The notes under the pieces are model-generated. The model saw nothing but the letters and a program-made list of their open reading frames with translations. It did no database searches and was not told the DNA's origin. A program made the position numbers and the translations under genes. Positions 11,140 to 22,981 of a DNA stretch of 64,000 nt are shown one piece after another (within the stretch, counting starts at the first letter, position 1; every line of letters starts with the position of its first letter). This DNA is from Reticulitermes speratus (lineage: Eukaryota > Arthropoda > Insecta > Blattodea > Rhinotermitidae): positions 28,012,677-28,076,676 of the forward strand of contig JAJKFL010000007.1 in the NCBI GenBank assembly GCA_021186555.1, written 5' to 3'.

Positions 11140-11730
11140 TACAGGGCATACACAAAAGAATGGTGCGGTTTCAAAAGTGAATAAAAAATTTATTTCTCAC
11201 CTTACACGGGCACAACATACACCGTCAGCGGCGGCAACTGTCCAAGTTTCTCATTTGGTAATTACAATCCTTCAATGTGTGCACCCTGGGTCACACGACA
11301 CACATCCACACGGTAATCAAACTCATCCCAGACCCGGTGTAGCATGTCCGCTGTAATGGCCTGCAGTGCATGCGTTATCCGATCACGAATTTCATGGATG
11401 TACGTGGGCAATGGTGGTACATAAACGCTGTCTTTAACGAACCCCCAAAGAAAGAAATCGCACGGTGTAAGATCTGGCGAACGGGGTGGCCAAGGGAGAA
11501 GGTTCTTGTCTCCATTTGCAGCAGCACGTCCGATCCAGCGCTGTGGATGTTGATTACCGTGTGGATGTGTGTCGTGTGACCCAGAGTGCATACATTGAAT
11601 GATTGTAATTACCAAATGAGAAATTTGGACAGTTGCCGCCGCTGACGGTGTATGTTGTGCCCGTGTAAGATGAGAAATAAATTTTGTATTCACTTTTGAA
11701 ACCGCACCATTCTTTTGTGTATGCCCTGTA
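11140..11730. mobile_element. 591-bp deleted mariner-like element (family M1)
   Basis: Longest M1 copy here, TA to TA, with inverted termini TACAGGGCATACACAAAAGA... that extend about 120 bp inward and include the GCGGCGGCAACTGTCC stretch. It carries the C-terminal part of its transposase on the minus strand. Compared with a full mariner (about 1.3 kb) the N-terminal DNA-binding half and two of the three catalytic acids are deleted. Confidence 0.9.
11262..11560 (-). pseudogene. C-terminal fragment of mariner-type transposase
   Basis: This open stretch encodes about 95 residues of the catalytic C-terminus: RWIGR, then WPPRSPDLTPCDFFLWG, where the D after PC sits at the third catalytic acid of the D,D,D/E triad, then YVPPLP, and the C-terminal VWDEFDYRVDVCR and GAHIEGL. 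The PPRSPDLTP...FFLWG motif is standard for mariner-related transposases of arthropods. The frame continues upstream into the inverted repeat (to 11801), but that part is non-coding terminus read through. Without the first two catalytic acids it cannot be active. A protein search of residues 80-179 should hit insect mariner transposases. Confidence 0.85.
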
Positions 11731-12290
11731 TTTAAACACTTAAGATTAACCTGAATTACATTTAAATACCCATACCCTACCGCGTAGTAAACACAAGCCA
11801 TCTCGATTACAAAAACCAGTCAGTTAATGGTGTATAGGGAAATAATCGCTGTTTGTTCTGAGATCCACACAAAACACATAAATACAGTCCGTACCGCGCA
11901 GTAAACACACTCCGTCTGAGTTATACAAACCAGTCAGTTAATGTTGTACAGTGAAATAATCGCTGTTTGTTCTGAGATCCACACAAAACACATAAATACA
12001 GTTCGTACCGCGCAGTAAACACACTCCGTCTCAGTTACACAAACCAGTCAGTTAATGTTGTACAGTGAAATAATCGCTGTTTGTTCTGAGATCCACACAA
12101 AACACATAAATACAGTCCGTACCGCGCAGTAAACACACTCCGTCTCAGTTATACAAACCAGTCAGTTAATGTTGTACAGTGAAATAATCGCTGTTTGTTC
12201 TGAGATCCATACAAAACACATAAATACACTGTGTGGGCAGAACGTAGAATCTGTAAATGTTAAACCCCCTGGTACATAAAGTAACCACAG
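11731..12290 (+). mobile_element. Inverted-repeat element with four 114-bp units
   Basis: The left end TTTAAACACTTAAG is followed by AATTACATTTAAA and four copies of a 114-bp unit, with GTACCGCGCAGTAAACAC (first copy changed) recurring at about 11777, 11891, 12005 and 12119. The array leaves through ACTGTGTGGGCAGAACGTAG and GGTACATAAAGTAACCA, the same right flank as the loci at 23, 48 and 62.9 kb. The outermost right terminus is not preserved here. The left end directly abuts the M1 element. It has no coding capacity, so I treat it as a MITE carrying a minisatellite. Confidence 0.88.
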
Positions 12291-14286
12291 GGCCAAGAAA
12301 TGTACTTTCAAGCACTATTCAGATGACAATCATGTTTCAGATGGTCGATATATATCGATGTTCCTGGTAAGCTTACGTGTAGTGCTACAAGTTGTGAGGC
12401 ACAGAGGGTAGACTATAACCCAAAACGTAATCTCGACTCTGAACCATTACAATGTTGATGGATATCACTACCACTGTTGTACAATTCCAGTGTGACGTCA
12501 CTTGTTTAATAATAGTCTCTCGCTATCTTTCGGCTTTCATCAGAGTTCAGTTCTAATGAAGCACACGGTCATATGCGTGTGTCTATTGTCACCTAATTAA
12601 AACCCGGTTATACGGGACAACAGCAGAGACAGCTAAATTCTACTGGGAGGGGAGCGATTTGGTGACTTTGATAAGCCACCCCTTTGGACTATGGGGGGTG
12701 TTTTAACACAGATCTACAGACGGTAAACTCGGATCTGATGAGGAAAACGGGGTAAATCTTAAAGCTACCATCCCCCCCCACCCAGCTTTTAGCACCCTGA
12801 AGGTACGACACAATGGTAAAATTATACCGTAATTACATCATGATGTGTTAAAAGGTAGGTTGCAGTGTTGTATTGCTGAATCCTCTAATGCAGGGTTACT
12901 AAAATCTTCGATGAGCGGATACGTAACTTTAGTTAACGTGAATTAACACTTATACAGGTTTCGCTTCGTCCTTTTTCCCTTCCATTCCGTCTCCCCTTAT
13001 TTGAAAATTTAATTTTTTTTTTCTGAAGGAATAAAGAAATTCCGTTGTTTTGTGTGAGCTCCAAGGTTAACTACCATTTTTACAGAAGCACCCAACTGGA
13101 ATGCAGTCTGATATAGTTCACTTCAAATTCACGTACAAATTATCGACGTTCCTGCTTAATGTTATCCCCCTATCTCTGCCTAGCATTAAGAAGCTGGTTT
13201 CCCCTTTAGGTTTCTATGTTTTTAATTTTTTGTTCTCATTTTTGTAATTTTTACTACTAGTCCTGTCAATCATACTACCCTTGGTCCATGCTAAATATAC
13301 GGGCCTGTAAAGATTTGCAAGTATGTTATGCCGTCGTTATGTACTTCTCTCATTTATCCTAATTTCTCCTATTTCTTATATTTAAATGTTTTTTTACAAA
13401 TGTACTCAAACCCTTTACTGTGTATATTTTCCTGACATTACGAGGTCAAGTATCACACCCATATAAAATAAAAAGAGATTATATTCTTCCGTATCGCAAC
13501 CTGTACGCGGGGTGAGAAGATTCTGAAAAGAACGGTAGCAAGCAATACACAAATTTGTATTTTCTGAATTTCCTTACTTTTTTAATTTCCCATCCCATTC
13601 CCGAAAAAAAATTCAACGTTGCCCAAATTATAGTGTGAAATATCCTAACAAATAATTTCTGTTCTTACTACTAGAAGCCGTCAGATACACAACCAATCCT
13701 TTACTGCGCCTCCCTGTCTGTTTTCAGCGAATGCTTGCTCCACGTATTCATTGTCTCCCTCCTTACTCGGAAATCATTCTTTCAAGTTTCTTTCATTTTA
13801 CCAGACATGACCGTATAATACGACGGGATGACGTAAAATACATGCACTAACCCGTAGTCATGTGACTTCATGAAAACAAGTCTCTTTCGTAAACATGGAA
13901 ACCACACAACAATGTAAGCGAAGTGTGACCCAATCACTCACAACCAAATGGTATTACATATAGACAAATAACATTTAAACACCATTATTAATTAATTTGA
14001 GAAATTAGCCTAAACATGTATATGTAACCATTTATCAGCTTAGAAACGGAGGTTAGGTCCCTGCAGGGACAGGGGAATTTTTCTCATCCACAATATCAGG
14101 AACTGTTCTAGGTCTATTTATATTTAAATGCACGGGGTGTACTTTCTCGTGCCCTCTGCATTTCCATACTTTGCGTATTTGAGAAACGTACAACTGAACC
14201 ATTACCTTCCTGTCACTGGAACAGTGGCAAACAATAACTTCTTCCCGAAATCCCTGCCAAAGTAAGTTCTCCTACTCTCCTTTCCA
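12291..14286. other. No gene recognised
   Basis: Unassigned sequence with short C and T runs. I compared it by eye with the repeat families of the window and found no match. Confidence 0.4.
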
Positions 14287-14326
14287 CCTGAAGAAGGATA
14301 TAAATCAATTCTCCGAAACACTGTGA
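14287..14326 (+). ncRNA. Degenerate hammerhead-like motif
   Basis: CTGAAGA, then AGG...CTCC as a weak stem II of three pairs, then GAAACACTGTGA. The two core blocks are correctly ordered and spaced, but stems I and III are not convincing. It may be a decayed solo copy or chance. Confidence 0.3.
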
Positions 14327-15249
14327 GATTTATAGCCTGAGACAATGGACAGTGTCCATAATACCAGTCAAATCTATTTAAACACACCATCGTCAAAAGC
14401 CTTTAATTTTGATAACTTCGACATCCTTACGTAATCCGACGTTTCATAACTCTGTTTATAGGATCCTGCGACTAAATCTACTTGAAACCAGTTATGTATT
14501 TAAATAGATACTAATAGTATCGTTCTATTTGCGTCTACGTATCCGCAATAGTCCTTTCCGTTTAGGTTTTTCGACCAACACCATCTACGCATTTGTCCTA
14601 TAGTTACGTTTTAACTCCCCTTTTAAAGAACTTATGTAACGGGATTAGGCAGTCTGGTATAACAAAGGCCAGTGAGCAGACAGTAGAACGTCAGAGCGTT
14701 AGCAAGAAGTCTCCAGTTACAAGCACTGCTGCTATGGCACTGAACGGCAGGCATTCTCATTAACGGTCTAATACCACCCCAAGAGTTCGCCTCACTCTGC
14801 CGCATAGCGACAACAATTACCACTGCTATGAATAATGATAATTATAAGTTGCAACTGAAACCATTAGCTCCTCTACACTGCTGTACCACAGGGAGTGAGT
14901 GAGTGGAACTATATGAAAATAATAAAGATGAAGATGTACTGTAAGGCAAGCTAAATTGTGAACCCTTTGGGGATCAGCAGAAACTTTAATAATAACAAGA
15001 GAAAGAGAAGAAGTTGATAAAAAAAAAAGAAGATGAGTTAGGAAACAAGTGGGTAGTGTTGCTTGTAATCTGAAGCTGATATCCAAGTTGATCTGACTTG
15101 GAAGTACGTTCCAGAGAGGGAGAGAGGAAGGGACACTGCACTGCAGTGCGTAATTATGTGCTTCGTAAAAGGGACAACTTGCATGAAACTGGAGATGGAA
15201 GTACTGAGGGGTGTTGGTATTGTCATTATGTTAAGAGTTTGTTTTTATA
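14327..15249. other. No gene recognised
   Basis: Several frames of 60-86 codons on the minus strand without known motifs. GA-rich stretch near 14990-15040. Confidence 0.4.
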
Positions 15250-15880
15250 CAACGTGAAACAGAAATAAGACAGGCAAGGTACGTATAAGGTAACGTTGAG
15301 GCGCGTTCGCATAACCATGAGTGTCATGAGTTCTCCCTAGAACGGGCCATGAAGGCCCAGAGGGGGAGTAGAGGTACAGCTCTACTCTTTCTTTAACCCC
15401 GGCACTAGATGAGAGTGGGTGGTCAAATCCACGCCCCGGCCGCTTTACCCCCGGGAAAGAGATCCGGTACCCATTGTATAGGAGGCTGAGTGGGCCCCAG
15501 GACCGGTCTGGACGGCTGCGAAGAATCTCGGCCCCAACGGGATTCGATCCCCGGACCGTTCAGCCCGTAGCGAGTCGCTATACCGACTGAGCTATCCCGG
15601 CCCACGGTTGTCGTGGAAAAGCAATAATTATTACGTATTCTGAGTGTGTTCTAGCCTTAGTTACCCAGCATGCAAAGCGCATGCGCCGTATTATATTGCC
15701 ATCTGTGGCCTGTCTGGCTCTACCATATTTTTCCACATTATCTCATAAACGGCACGATTTTCGGGAAAAAAGTTATTGAACATAAAATGTGTGTCTTGAT
15801 TTTCTCTACAAATTTTTGTCTGAAAAATGTCTCATTCTAAGAAGGCTTGAGCAAGACATTACTGTAAATATACATAGGCT
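15250..15880 (-). mobile_element. Dispersed repeat X, copy 1, interrupted by a SINE
   Basis: Read on the minus strand, the flanks at 15604-15880 and 15250-15320 line up in order with 63560-63900. Shared landmarks are GAAAATCGTGCCGTTTATGA, GACAGGCCACAGATG, TTTGCATGCTGG and, beyond the SINE, TGCGAACGCGCC (CGCGAACGCACT in copy 2). Identity looks like about 80-85 percent by eye. I see no protein, so its class is unknown. Confidence 0.8.
15321..15603 (-). mobile_element. tRNA-derived SINE, family C, full length
   Basis: Best copy of this family. On the minus strand it begins GGGCCGGGATAGCTCAGTCG, a clear tRNA head with A box (TAGCTCAGTCGG), followed by B box GGGGATCGAATCCCG. The body carries GGGGCCCACTCAGCC, TTTCCCGGGGGTAAAGCGGC and a 3' end TACCTCTACTCCCCC. 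A 60-codon frame (15423-15605) starting MGRDSSVGIATRYG is a by-product of the head. Diverged 13-bp flanks ACGACAACCGTGG / ATGACACTCATGG fit an aged target-site duplication, and copy 2 of repeat X gives the empty site. Confidence 0.9.
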
Positions 15881-16140
15881 TAGAGAGGGAAGTAGAGATA
15901 CGCCTCCACTCATCCTTAACCTCTGCACTGGATGGATATCTGTTGCCAGTTTCAGGCTCCGGTCGCTTTACCCCCGTGAAATAACTCCTGTGCCTATTGA
16001 ATAAGACGCTGGGTGGACCATAGGGCCGGTCTAACCTGCTTTTCACAGAAGAGAAAAATATCTTGCCCCTACTCAAAGTCGAACCCCGGACCGTCGAACC
16101 CGTAATTAGTCAATATGCCGACCATGCTAACTCGGCTAAT
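15872..16140 (-). mobile_element. SINE family C, diverged
   Basis: Minus strand: A box TAGCATGG region, B box GGGGTTCGACTTTG, then the TAAAGCGACCGGAGCCTG body and a 3' end with CCTCTCTAAGCC. It sits at the boundary of dispersed repeat X and is immediately followed by a family A SINE. Confidence 0.8.
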
Positions 16141-16398
16141 ATTTTTTTTTCAATGGCGCAACAGCCCCTAGTAGGCCAGGGCCTCCTTGTTATCGGAACT
16201 TCACGATCTCACTCAGACACACCACACTCGGTAGGACTCCTCTGGACGAGTGATCAGCCCGTAGCAGAGACCTCTACCTGACAACACACAACACTCACAA
16301 GAGACAGACATCCATGCCCCCTGCGGGATTCGATCCCGCAATCCCAGCAAGCGAACGATCGCAGTCCCACGCCTTAGACCGCGCGGCAACTGGGATCG
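16141..16398 (-). mobile_element. SINE family A
   Basis: Minus-strand copy with its tail as a T-run at 16141, body with AGTGTTGTGTGTTGTCAGG and head ending at 16398 with B box GGGATCGAATCCC. It is joined to the head of the family C SINE at its left, so the two form a tandem SINE pair. I see no clean duplication. Confidence 0.88.
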
Positions 16399-18442
16399 GT
16401 GGCGAATGTCAGATTTGGAAAAGAGCATTTCTTTCTACTTCCTTCCCAGTTCCTGACTCGCAGTCCCCGTAGAATACCATTTGACGTAGAGTAGGAAGTG
16501 CAATTGTAAGAGCACCGTTATATAACCGAAGTACATATTAATGACCATCTACAACCATTATTCAAAGTTGTATTTCCTTTCAGGTTCCCCGATCAAAAAA
16601 TCCGTATTTGATATATCATTGAAAAATATCTTAAATATGAATCAAAACTGACTATCCAGTTTCAATATTCCATTCAGTTTTCACCTCATTTTTTCCTTCT
16701 CATATCTGTTACATTTTTGTAGGTATCTCCTACTGTGTTCTGTCTTTCGCGTGAAGGCCATCTTGACTAACAATGTTAAGCCTAGGCTGACGTCACAAAA
16801 GCAGTGGTTCCAGAACACAACACGTAGTGACAGCGTGTCTGTGCTAGACTGCGAGCAATGTACATAGCAGGTGGCTCCGTGACGCGCACTGATGTGTTTA
16901 CACGCGAACAACACAGACCTATTGATATTTCATACTGCTGTTAAGTCTAAGAGATAACCAAGTGATTTACAACCAAGTTTAATACTGAATCGATTTCGTC
17001 AAAGGGAGAAAAAAATAGACACTTAACTGAGTTTGAAATATATAGAGGTACATCAACTGAAGATAACTAAGTGTCAGAAAGAAAACCCTTTTGTAAATAC
17101 TTTTAGCGGGTATCAAAATGACGTTTTTCTCGTTTGTCATAAACTTGTTATCAAGTGTAGGAAATATAATGATTTAGCAGGTGCATCTAACACGTGTTGG
17201 TGGGTTAAATAACCCCCTGATACACTAAGTAAACGCATTACACTATACTTAGGAAGTTGAAACTCAATCACGGTGCGGTAAAATCGCAGTATAATAAAAT
17301 TCAAATAATTGAAACTTATTTTCTGTTTTTGGAAGGTTTTTGCAGATATAAATATTCCGCTGTATGTTTACATATCCCATTTATTTTCAGTATCTATTCC
17401 GGCAGCATTTATTCACAGTTATTAAACTGTACAGGTTGAGTTCCTTTTTTTGAAATTAAATTTTAATTTACCTCAAACACGATTTTGGAAGCAATGAAAA
17501 ATTTTGCGGACATAAAGTACTTGCATGTTCTTGGTTTTTGAGTAGCGACTGCTACACTGAAAGACAGACTGCGCTATATACGACCAAATTCAATGACTTT
17601 TCTCAATGCGTTTTCTTACGGTGTGAATATGAGTTAGATTTACAGAAAATTGACCATAGAGTGCGCATGAAATTATGTTGACAAAACTTAAAATAAAAGA
17701 TTTCCATTTTTTAATACAAAGATCCTTTATCGGACTTAAATCTTTTCTCTTTTGATGACAATCTTAGATAATTTTCGTACAAACTGGAAGAAGAAAAAGT
17801 CTGAACGAAGTTATATGACACAATAATCATCCAATATTCCATCAAGTTATTGCCTTACATTTATCTTTAATAAAGGTAATTTCACGTTACGTGACATTTC
17901 ACATTCTTGGGGAAAAAAGGACACATCCTGGCTAATAAAGCTTTTCTTTTAATACGTGTTCCTTTATAAACACATTTCAACGTACGTTGGTCCATATGTT
18001 TACAAGGAAAAATATACGTATATCATTCATTGAAATATACTGCTATTCCGATGAGGTGGGAGAAATTTTAAACACATATTTTAAACCCTTCCACTTTTAA
18101 TGTCACGTTTCAAATATAGGTACAGACTATTTAACATAAAGAAATTTTGCATTTTCACATCGATTATATTTATGTGCCCAAGGTGACTCTCACAATAAAT
18201 ATAGATTATTTCCTTACACAGCATTGGCAGAGTAGTCTATATAATAAGACAATCAGGTTTGTCTGTGACGTACGTACGAAGTTAAGTTTCTTTATAATTC
18301 AGGTGAACGCCAGCCTTCAATGGATTAACAGAGGTATGTAGAAAGTATGCCTTATTCTGACCCTTGAACTGAAATAACTTGTTAAGGAGACTACGTAACG
18401 AGTTTTATTCTTAGATGTAAAATTATTACAAATGGCAAAATC
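16399..18442. other. No gene recognised
   Basis: AT-rich. A stretch at about 17208-17235 (AACCCCCTGATACACTAAGTAAAC) resembles the right flank of the 114-bp element (CCCCCTGGTACATAAAGTAACC) and may be a decayed right end without an array. Otherwise nothing is assigned. Confidence 0.35.
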
Positions 18443-18456
18443 ATTATAAAGATTAT

Positions 18457-18647
18457 AAGTTTTAAAACTTTCGCGGCGACATGATTCAATATAGTCTTCT
18501 CGGGCGCACAGCCGCGTCAACTCGTTTGAATACAACGTTTCGGGGACTAGCTCCGTCCCCATCCTCAGGCAAAACTGATTTAACATACAGCTGTATGTTG
18601 TATTCAAACGAGTTGACGCGGCTGTGCGCCCGAGAAGACTATACTGA
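18457..18647. mobile_element. Hammerhead-bearing palindromic element with target-site duplication
   Basis: A 53-bp inverted repeat (18484-18536 and 18597-18650, containing GCGCACAGCCGCGTCAACTC) surrounds a single hammerhead motif on the minus strand. The element is bounded by a perfect 14-bp direct repeat, ATTATAAAGATTAT, at 18443-18456 and 18648-18661, so it inserted as one unit. No protein is encoded. The duplication length and inverted arms fit a non-autonomous Penelope-like element. Confidence 0.78.
18531..18573 (-). ncRNA. Hammerhead ribozyme motif
   Basis: Minus strand: CTGAGGA (consensus CTGANGA), stem II of six pairs GGGGAC...GTCCCC with a 7-base loop, GAAA, then CGTTGTA with a possible one-pair stem III and GTA as cleavage triplet. 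Stem I is weak in cis (GTTTTG against CAAAC, offset by two bases). All catalytic-core bases are intact. Confidence 0.7.
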
Positions 18648-18661
18648 ATTATAAAGATTAT

Positions 18662-20377
18662 CTTTGCTGATTACATTGAAATGTCAAAGTTGATCGAAAT
18701 TTCTTTAGCAGCTTCTGATGTAAAACACGAGAACCAAGAGTTACGAAACCCTCGATTAATTCTGACAAACAAACAAACAAACAAAACAAAACAAAACAAA
18801 CAAACAAAATCTGTTTTCATGAATGTAGTTCATTTACCTTCAAATCCAATTGCACACACAATTACCTCTGCTCTCAGCTTATACAAATTGTGGCTTACAG
18901 TAAACAAATTCATTACTGACAAGTCCACCTCTACGTAAAATTATATTTCCTGGATCCCTCTGCAACTTATCAGTCTCCCCAAGCATCATCCTAGATCTCA
19001 TTATTTTCTTTACTAAAAATCAGTTTATCGCTACCCAGTCTCTTTTTTTTTTTTCCTTCTGAATCTCCCTTTCGTATCATATTTCTCCCCATTGAGTTCT
19101 ATGCTGGAATATCATCTATATGTTTTAACTATATTCAGAATCCACTTACGGTCGCCATTTCGGTAGGGTCTTTATCGTATGGAACACACACTTCCTTTAG
19201 AATCTCAAATCAAATACCACATTTCAAAAATCTCATAAAGAGCTCCAGCAACGATAAAAATGACACCAAAATCGAACCAATAATATGGTGCTTAAAGCGA
19301 CTTATCTCTTGGTTTCCCGGCTTCAAAATCCACCACAGATGGGGAATGAAAAGATTCTAGGGGGCGTAGAAAGAGGCAGTGAATCTGTGTGTTAGATGTA
19401 AAATGGTTTGCCTATATGCCAGTCAAGAGCAATGAGGTGACGAAATGTCAGCAACTATCAATACTGACACATTGCAAGCCGATAGAAGAGAGATGAAAAG
19501 AGGCAGAGGGCGCAGACGGTAATCACCAGTCTATCCAATTCCTGAACACGTAAGAAGTTTCCAAGATTTCAGAGATGGAATCTGAACCCTATTATATTGC
19601 ACTATTCCAGGTCGTCAGTAAGGTGTTACAGAAGCATATTGAATAGTCAGAAACTGCAACGGTTATTTGCGTTTCTTGGTAAACTGAAGGCATAAAAGGA
19701 GAATAGCTGTGGAAAGTCTAGATTTAGATCTAAAAAGGAAAGAAATGAATGGCATAGGAAAAAGTTCGAAAAAAAAATTGGGGGAGATATGGCAATAGTA
19801 CACATATGTACTTCGATGTGGCTTCATGGTGAACATTAGAATTTGGTGGTTGGTACTCCTGCTTCTTATGTGCAGGGCTCTGAGTTCTGTTCCATGCGCG
19901 CAGGATTTTAATCATGGCTCAGGATTTTCGTGGTTATTAACCAGTCTATCCAAATAGATTCTGGATATTTATCCTTAAAATGGTGTCAAGTGCTTCTAGA
20001 ATAGGCTCTTCACAGGTTTGCTCAAATCTATAGATGTGATGTACATTTACTGCAATATAAATACCTACTTGTGCACTTTGCAACCTAGAAAGTAACTACG
20101 AAATTAACTGAATTAGTTACAATAAGGTCTGCTAACAAAACACAAATGTTGTGATATTATTGCACAGTAATGCAGTTCTTTTTTTGTACTTTTGAATGTT
20201 TACTATAAAGAAAAATCTATCCATAAAGCTTTGGTACGCATTAATCGCACAGAATATATTGTAGAATGTTTGTATGATGAGATGATTTCACGAAAACCTT
20301 GTGAAATTTCCATTTAAGCTTCATATTCAAAGCATATATTTAGTTGAAATGTATGTATCAAAAATTCAAAACATTTT
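18662..20377. other. No gene; short CAAA-type microsatellite
   Basis: A (CAAA)n/(CAAAA)n run lies at about 18768-18808. The remaining sequence has short frames without known motifs. Confidence 0.45.
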
Positions 20378-20651
20378 GCCGATGCCAGTGGCCGCGCGGT
20401 CTAAGGTTAGGTCTGCGGTCGATCGCTTGCTTGGTTTGTGGGTTCGAATCCCGCCGGAGGCATGGATGTCTGTCTCTTGTGAGTGTTGTGTGTTGTCAGG
20501 TAGAGGTCTCTGCGACGGACTGATCACTCGTCCATGGGAATCCTACCGAGTGTGGCCTGTCTTAACTGCGTGTAATCGCGAAACCTCGGCAATGAGGAGG
20601 CTTAGACCCACTAGAGCTGTCGAGCCATTGGGAAAAATTAAAAAAAAAATG
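20378..20651 (+). mobile_element. SINE family A
   Basis: Complete plus-strand copy: head GCCGATGCCAGTGGCCG, B box GGGTTCGAATCCC, body, and an A-rich tail from about 20632. Head substitutions (TTAGGTCTGCGGTCGATCGC) show some age. A long frame (20301-20669) over it is not a gene. Confidence 0.92.
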
Positions 20652-20760
20652 TTACGTACTGCCTTCTAGTTCAGTGTCTATGTGTCAGCCCTGAAGATAA
20701 AACGAGTATGAATACAACGTGTCATAACACATAAAACATTTTAAATCTTGCGTGTTTTCA

Positions 20761-20970
20761 GGTTTCCGCCGCGGTGTAAAAGAGATCTCTGCTCTTATGA
20801 GAATGTTACGCAGAGTGAATTGGTAGTTACCGACGTTTCGGAACAACCAATCATTCACATTATTAAGGGTCAATTGACCCTTGAATTTGGGACCGGTATT
20901 GTGTCACGAAACGTCGGTTAACTACCAATCTATGCTGCGTAACATCCCAGAAGAAAGAAGATCTCGTTTA
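20761..20970. mobile_element. Inverted-repeat element related to the 150-bp array
   Basis: Arms 20780-20843 and 20909-20969 share TTACCGACGTTTCGG, GGTAGTTA and a TTACGCAG...CTCTGCTCTT stretch in mirror image. The same landmarks (TTCCGCCGCG, AGATC, GCTCTT, TTACGC, CGACGTTTCGG) define the tandem unit at 44.6 kb. Each arm has GAAAC before CGTCGG, but the CTGANGA block is not recognisable, so these are decayed hammerhead-like ends at most. Confidence 0.65.
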
Positions 20971-21080
20971 AATCGTTATGTGAAAACAATTTCAAATCTT
21001 ATAGTTTCTGATGTACACTCAAATTTCCATAGAATTCCTTTAAGTTTGATTAGAACTAACAAACGTAAGAGGGCATAAAA

Positions 21081-21233
21081 GTGAGGCATATGAAAGGTGA
21101 GTGGGCATATGAAAGTGAGGCATATGAAAGTGAGGCATATGAAAGTGAGACATATGATAGTGAGGCATATATGAATATAAGCGAGGCATATGAAAGTGAG
21201 CATGGCATATGAAAGTGAGGCATATGAAAGCCG
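21081..21233 (+). repeat. 15-bp minisatellite, irregular
   Basis: About nine imperfect copies of GTGAGGCATATGAAA with insertions between some units. The frame on the minus strand reads as a repeated short peptide only because of the period. Confidence 0.85.
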
Positions 21234-21489
21234 GACGTTATGACCTTTATCCAATTCGTCGTGGTGTCAAGCTCCCCTTGGGGCTCATGAACAGAAATTA
21301 GTGCAGTTTATGTAAAGTCTTGGAGTGTCCTGTTTGGTGACAGGGGGCGGGAAAAATGTATTCGGGAATAAAAGTCCATTCACGATGACCATTCACAAGA
21401 CTTGATTTTTTAAATTCGCCACCGCAGCCTTGAGGCTTATTGTGCAACCTATGATGAAGATGAAGAGAAAGATGATTAGTTTATTTTTT
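21234..21489. other. No gene recognised
   Basis: Short unique-looking stretch between a minisatellite and a SINE. No motif seen. Confidence 0.4.
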
Positions 21490-21674
21490 CATTTTTCCAA
21501 GTAATGGAGCACCTTTGGAATGAAATTTACAGGGGAAAACCGAAGTACTTGGGAAAAAACCTGTCCCAGTGCCACTTTGTCCATCACAAATCCCACATGG
21601 ACCGACCCGGGATCGAACCCGGGCCTCCGCGGTGACAGGCCGGCGAGTAACCGCCTGAGCCATGGCACGGCCGT
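21490..21674 (-). mobile_element. tRNA-derived SINE, family E
   Basis: Minus strand: head with A box TGGCTCAGGCGG, B box GGGTTCGATCCCGG, then GGGATTTGTGATGGACAAAG, GGCACTGGGACAGG and TTTTCCCCTGTAAATTTC. Fragments of the same family lie at about 25088-25135 and 54420-54490. The 70-codon frame on it (reading MAQAVTRRPVTAEARVRSR) is a by-product of the tRNA head. Confidence 0.85.
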
Positions 21675-22981
21675 ACCAACAAATTTCTTGCATATAAACC
21701 GTAAATTCTCAGCAAAGTACCCGGTTCGTAGTAAGGAAGATTTTAAAAATGCGAGTTACTGTTTACATAACTGCCATCGCTTACACTTAAGGTAATAGAA
21801 AAACGCAAAACGTTGAGTTGGATGCCGCTAGCGTGGTCCACGAGATTGAGATGCCGGCCGGCGAGCCTGTACCACAGATTTTCTTCGCGAGTTAATTTTC
21901 ATCAGTGACAGCTTCCTAGTTGAGTGATGAATGGGCCAACAGGAACTCCACGCTAGAGAAATGAGAACAGACGGAGGGGGTTGGTGGGGGGGGGGGGGTT
22001 AGGTGGGTGGATGACGGGGTTGAAGAACACAGCCGGATAGCAGAGGGTGGATATATTTTGGTATAGGATATAACGGAGAGACAGAGTATAGAGAAAGGAG
22101 AGTCACTGGGGTCCATACTTATGTAGTTGATAAGTTAGAGGGAAGTAGAAAACGCCTGACCCATGCAGCCAACACAACAGTAGCGTACGAGGTGTTGTCT
22201 ATGCTTTAAGGGAAAGTGAGAGAGAAGTTTTGCTATAAAAAAATCCGTGAAACACATTAATCATACAACACAACACCAACCTAAACTGTCATTGTATTTT
22301 CTACCCCACAGCAGTTTCTGCCCTTGGACGAAACCAAGATATTTAAGCTAACAAAAAAAGGTATCTTTTTTTTTTTTAGTAAAGCAAGCTTACCCGTAAC
22401 GAACACTTAAAAGTAACAGTATACAAAAGATAAACTATCTTCTGAGCTTGATGGATTTTTAATGTGAAATTGAACCAAATTGTGTAATACATTACATGTC
22501 GGAGTGTAGAAGTAAGAAACCTTGAAATAAGGCCTTAGGGTAGAGGGGAGTTGTATTGTACATGTCAATACGGGTACAACTGAGCGCTTTAATCCACTGT
22601 CTCAAAATTTAAACCGCGGGAGGTGGGGGGGACTATAGCCTGCAACATTTTGATCAGATATATCCTAGTCGGAACTGCACTGAGATGAAAGGGGGTGGAG
22701 GGGAAATAAAACATTTTCGAGTTCCCATCATTCATAAAATCACAGCAATTGTGTGTGCTATTTATGTTAACAATTGGAGCTGTGACAAGGAGATGATAGC
22801 AATCGGCAGAGTTAAAATGTCCCTCATTCGACACGCAGTTGAATGTAGCTTTTATCAGGAATGAATAGAAGAAACATGCCGCCGTTTTTTTACGGAAGGC
22901 TGTTCTATTCACAAAACAATATCTTAAACAAAAACGCACTGCAATATCAAGCAGAGTCGGAAGCTGATTATGTGATTTAAC
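21675..22981. other. No gene recognised
   Basis: Contains poly-G at about 21985-21998 and a T-run near 22370. The 116-codon minus-strand frame at 22589-22939 has no known motif. Confidence 0.4.

Noticed and set aside
11262-11801. 179-codon frame as an intact transposase
   Set aside because: Only the last ~95 residues are transposase; the rest is terminal inverted repeat and flank. Two catalytic acids and the DNA-binding half are absent.
15530-15603. Functional tRNA gene (family C head)
   Set aside because: It has tRNA-like A and B boxes, but it is continuous with a SINE body and about eleven relatives in this window have the same body attached.
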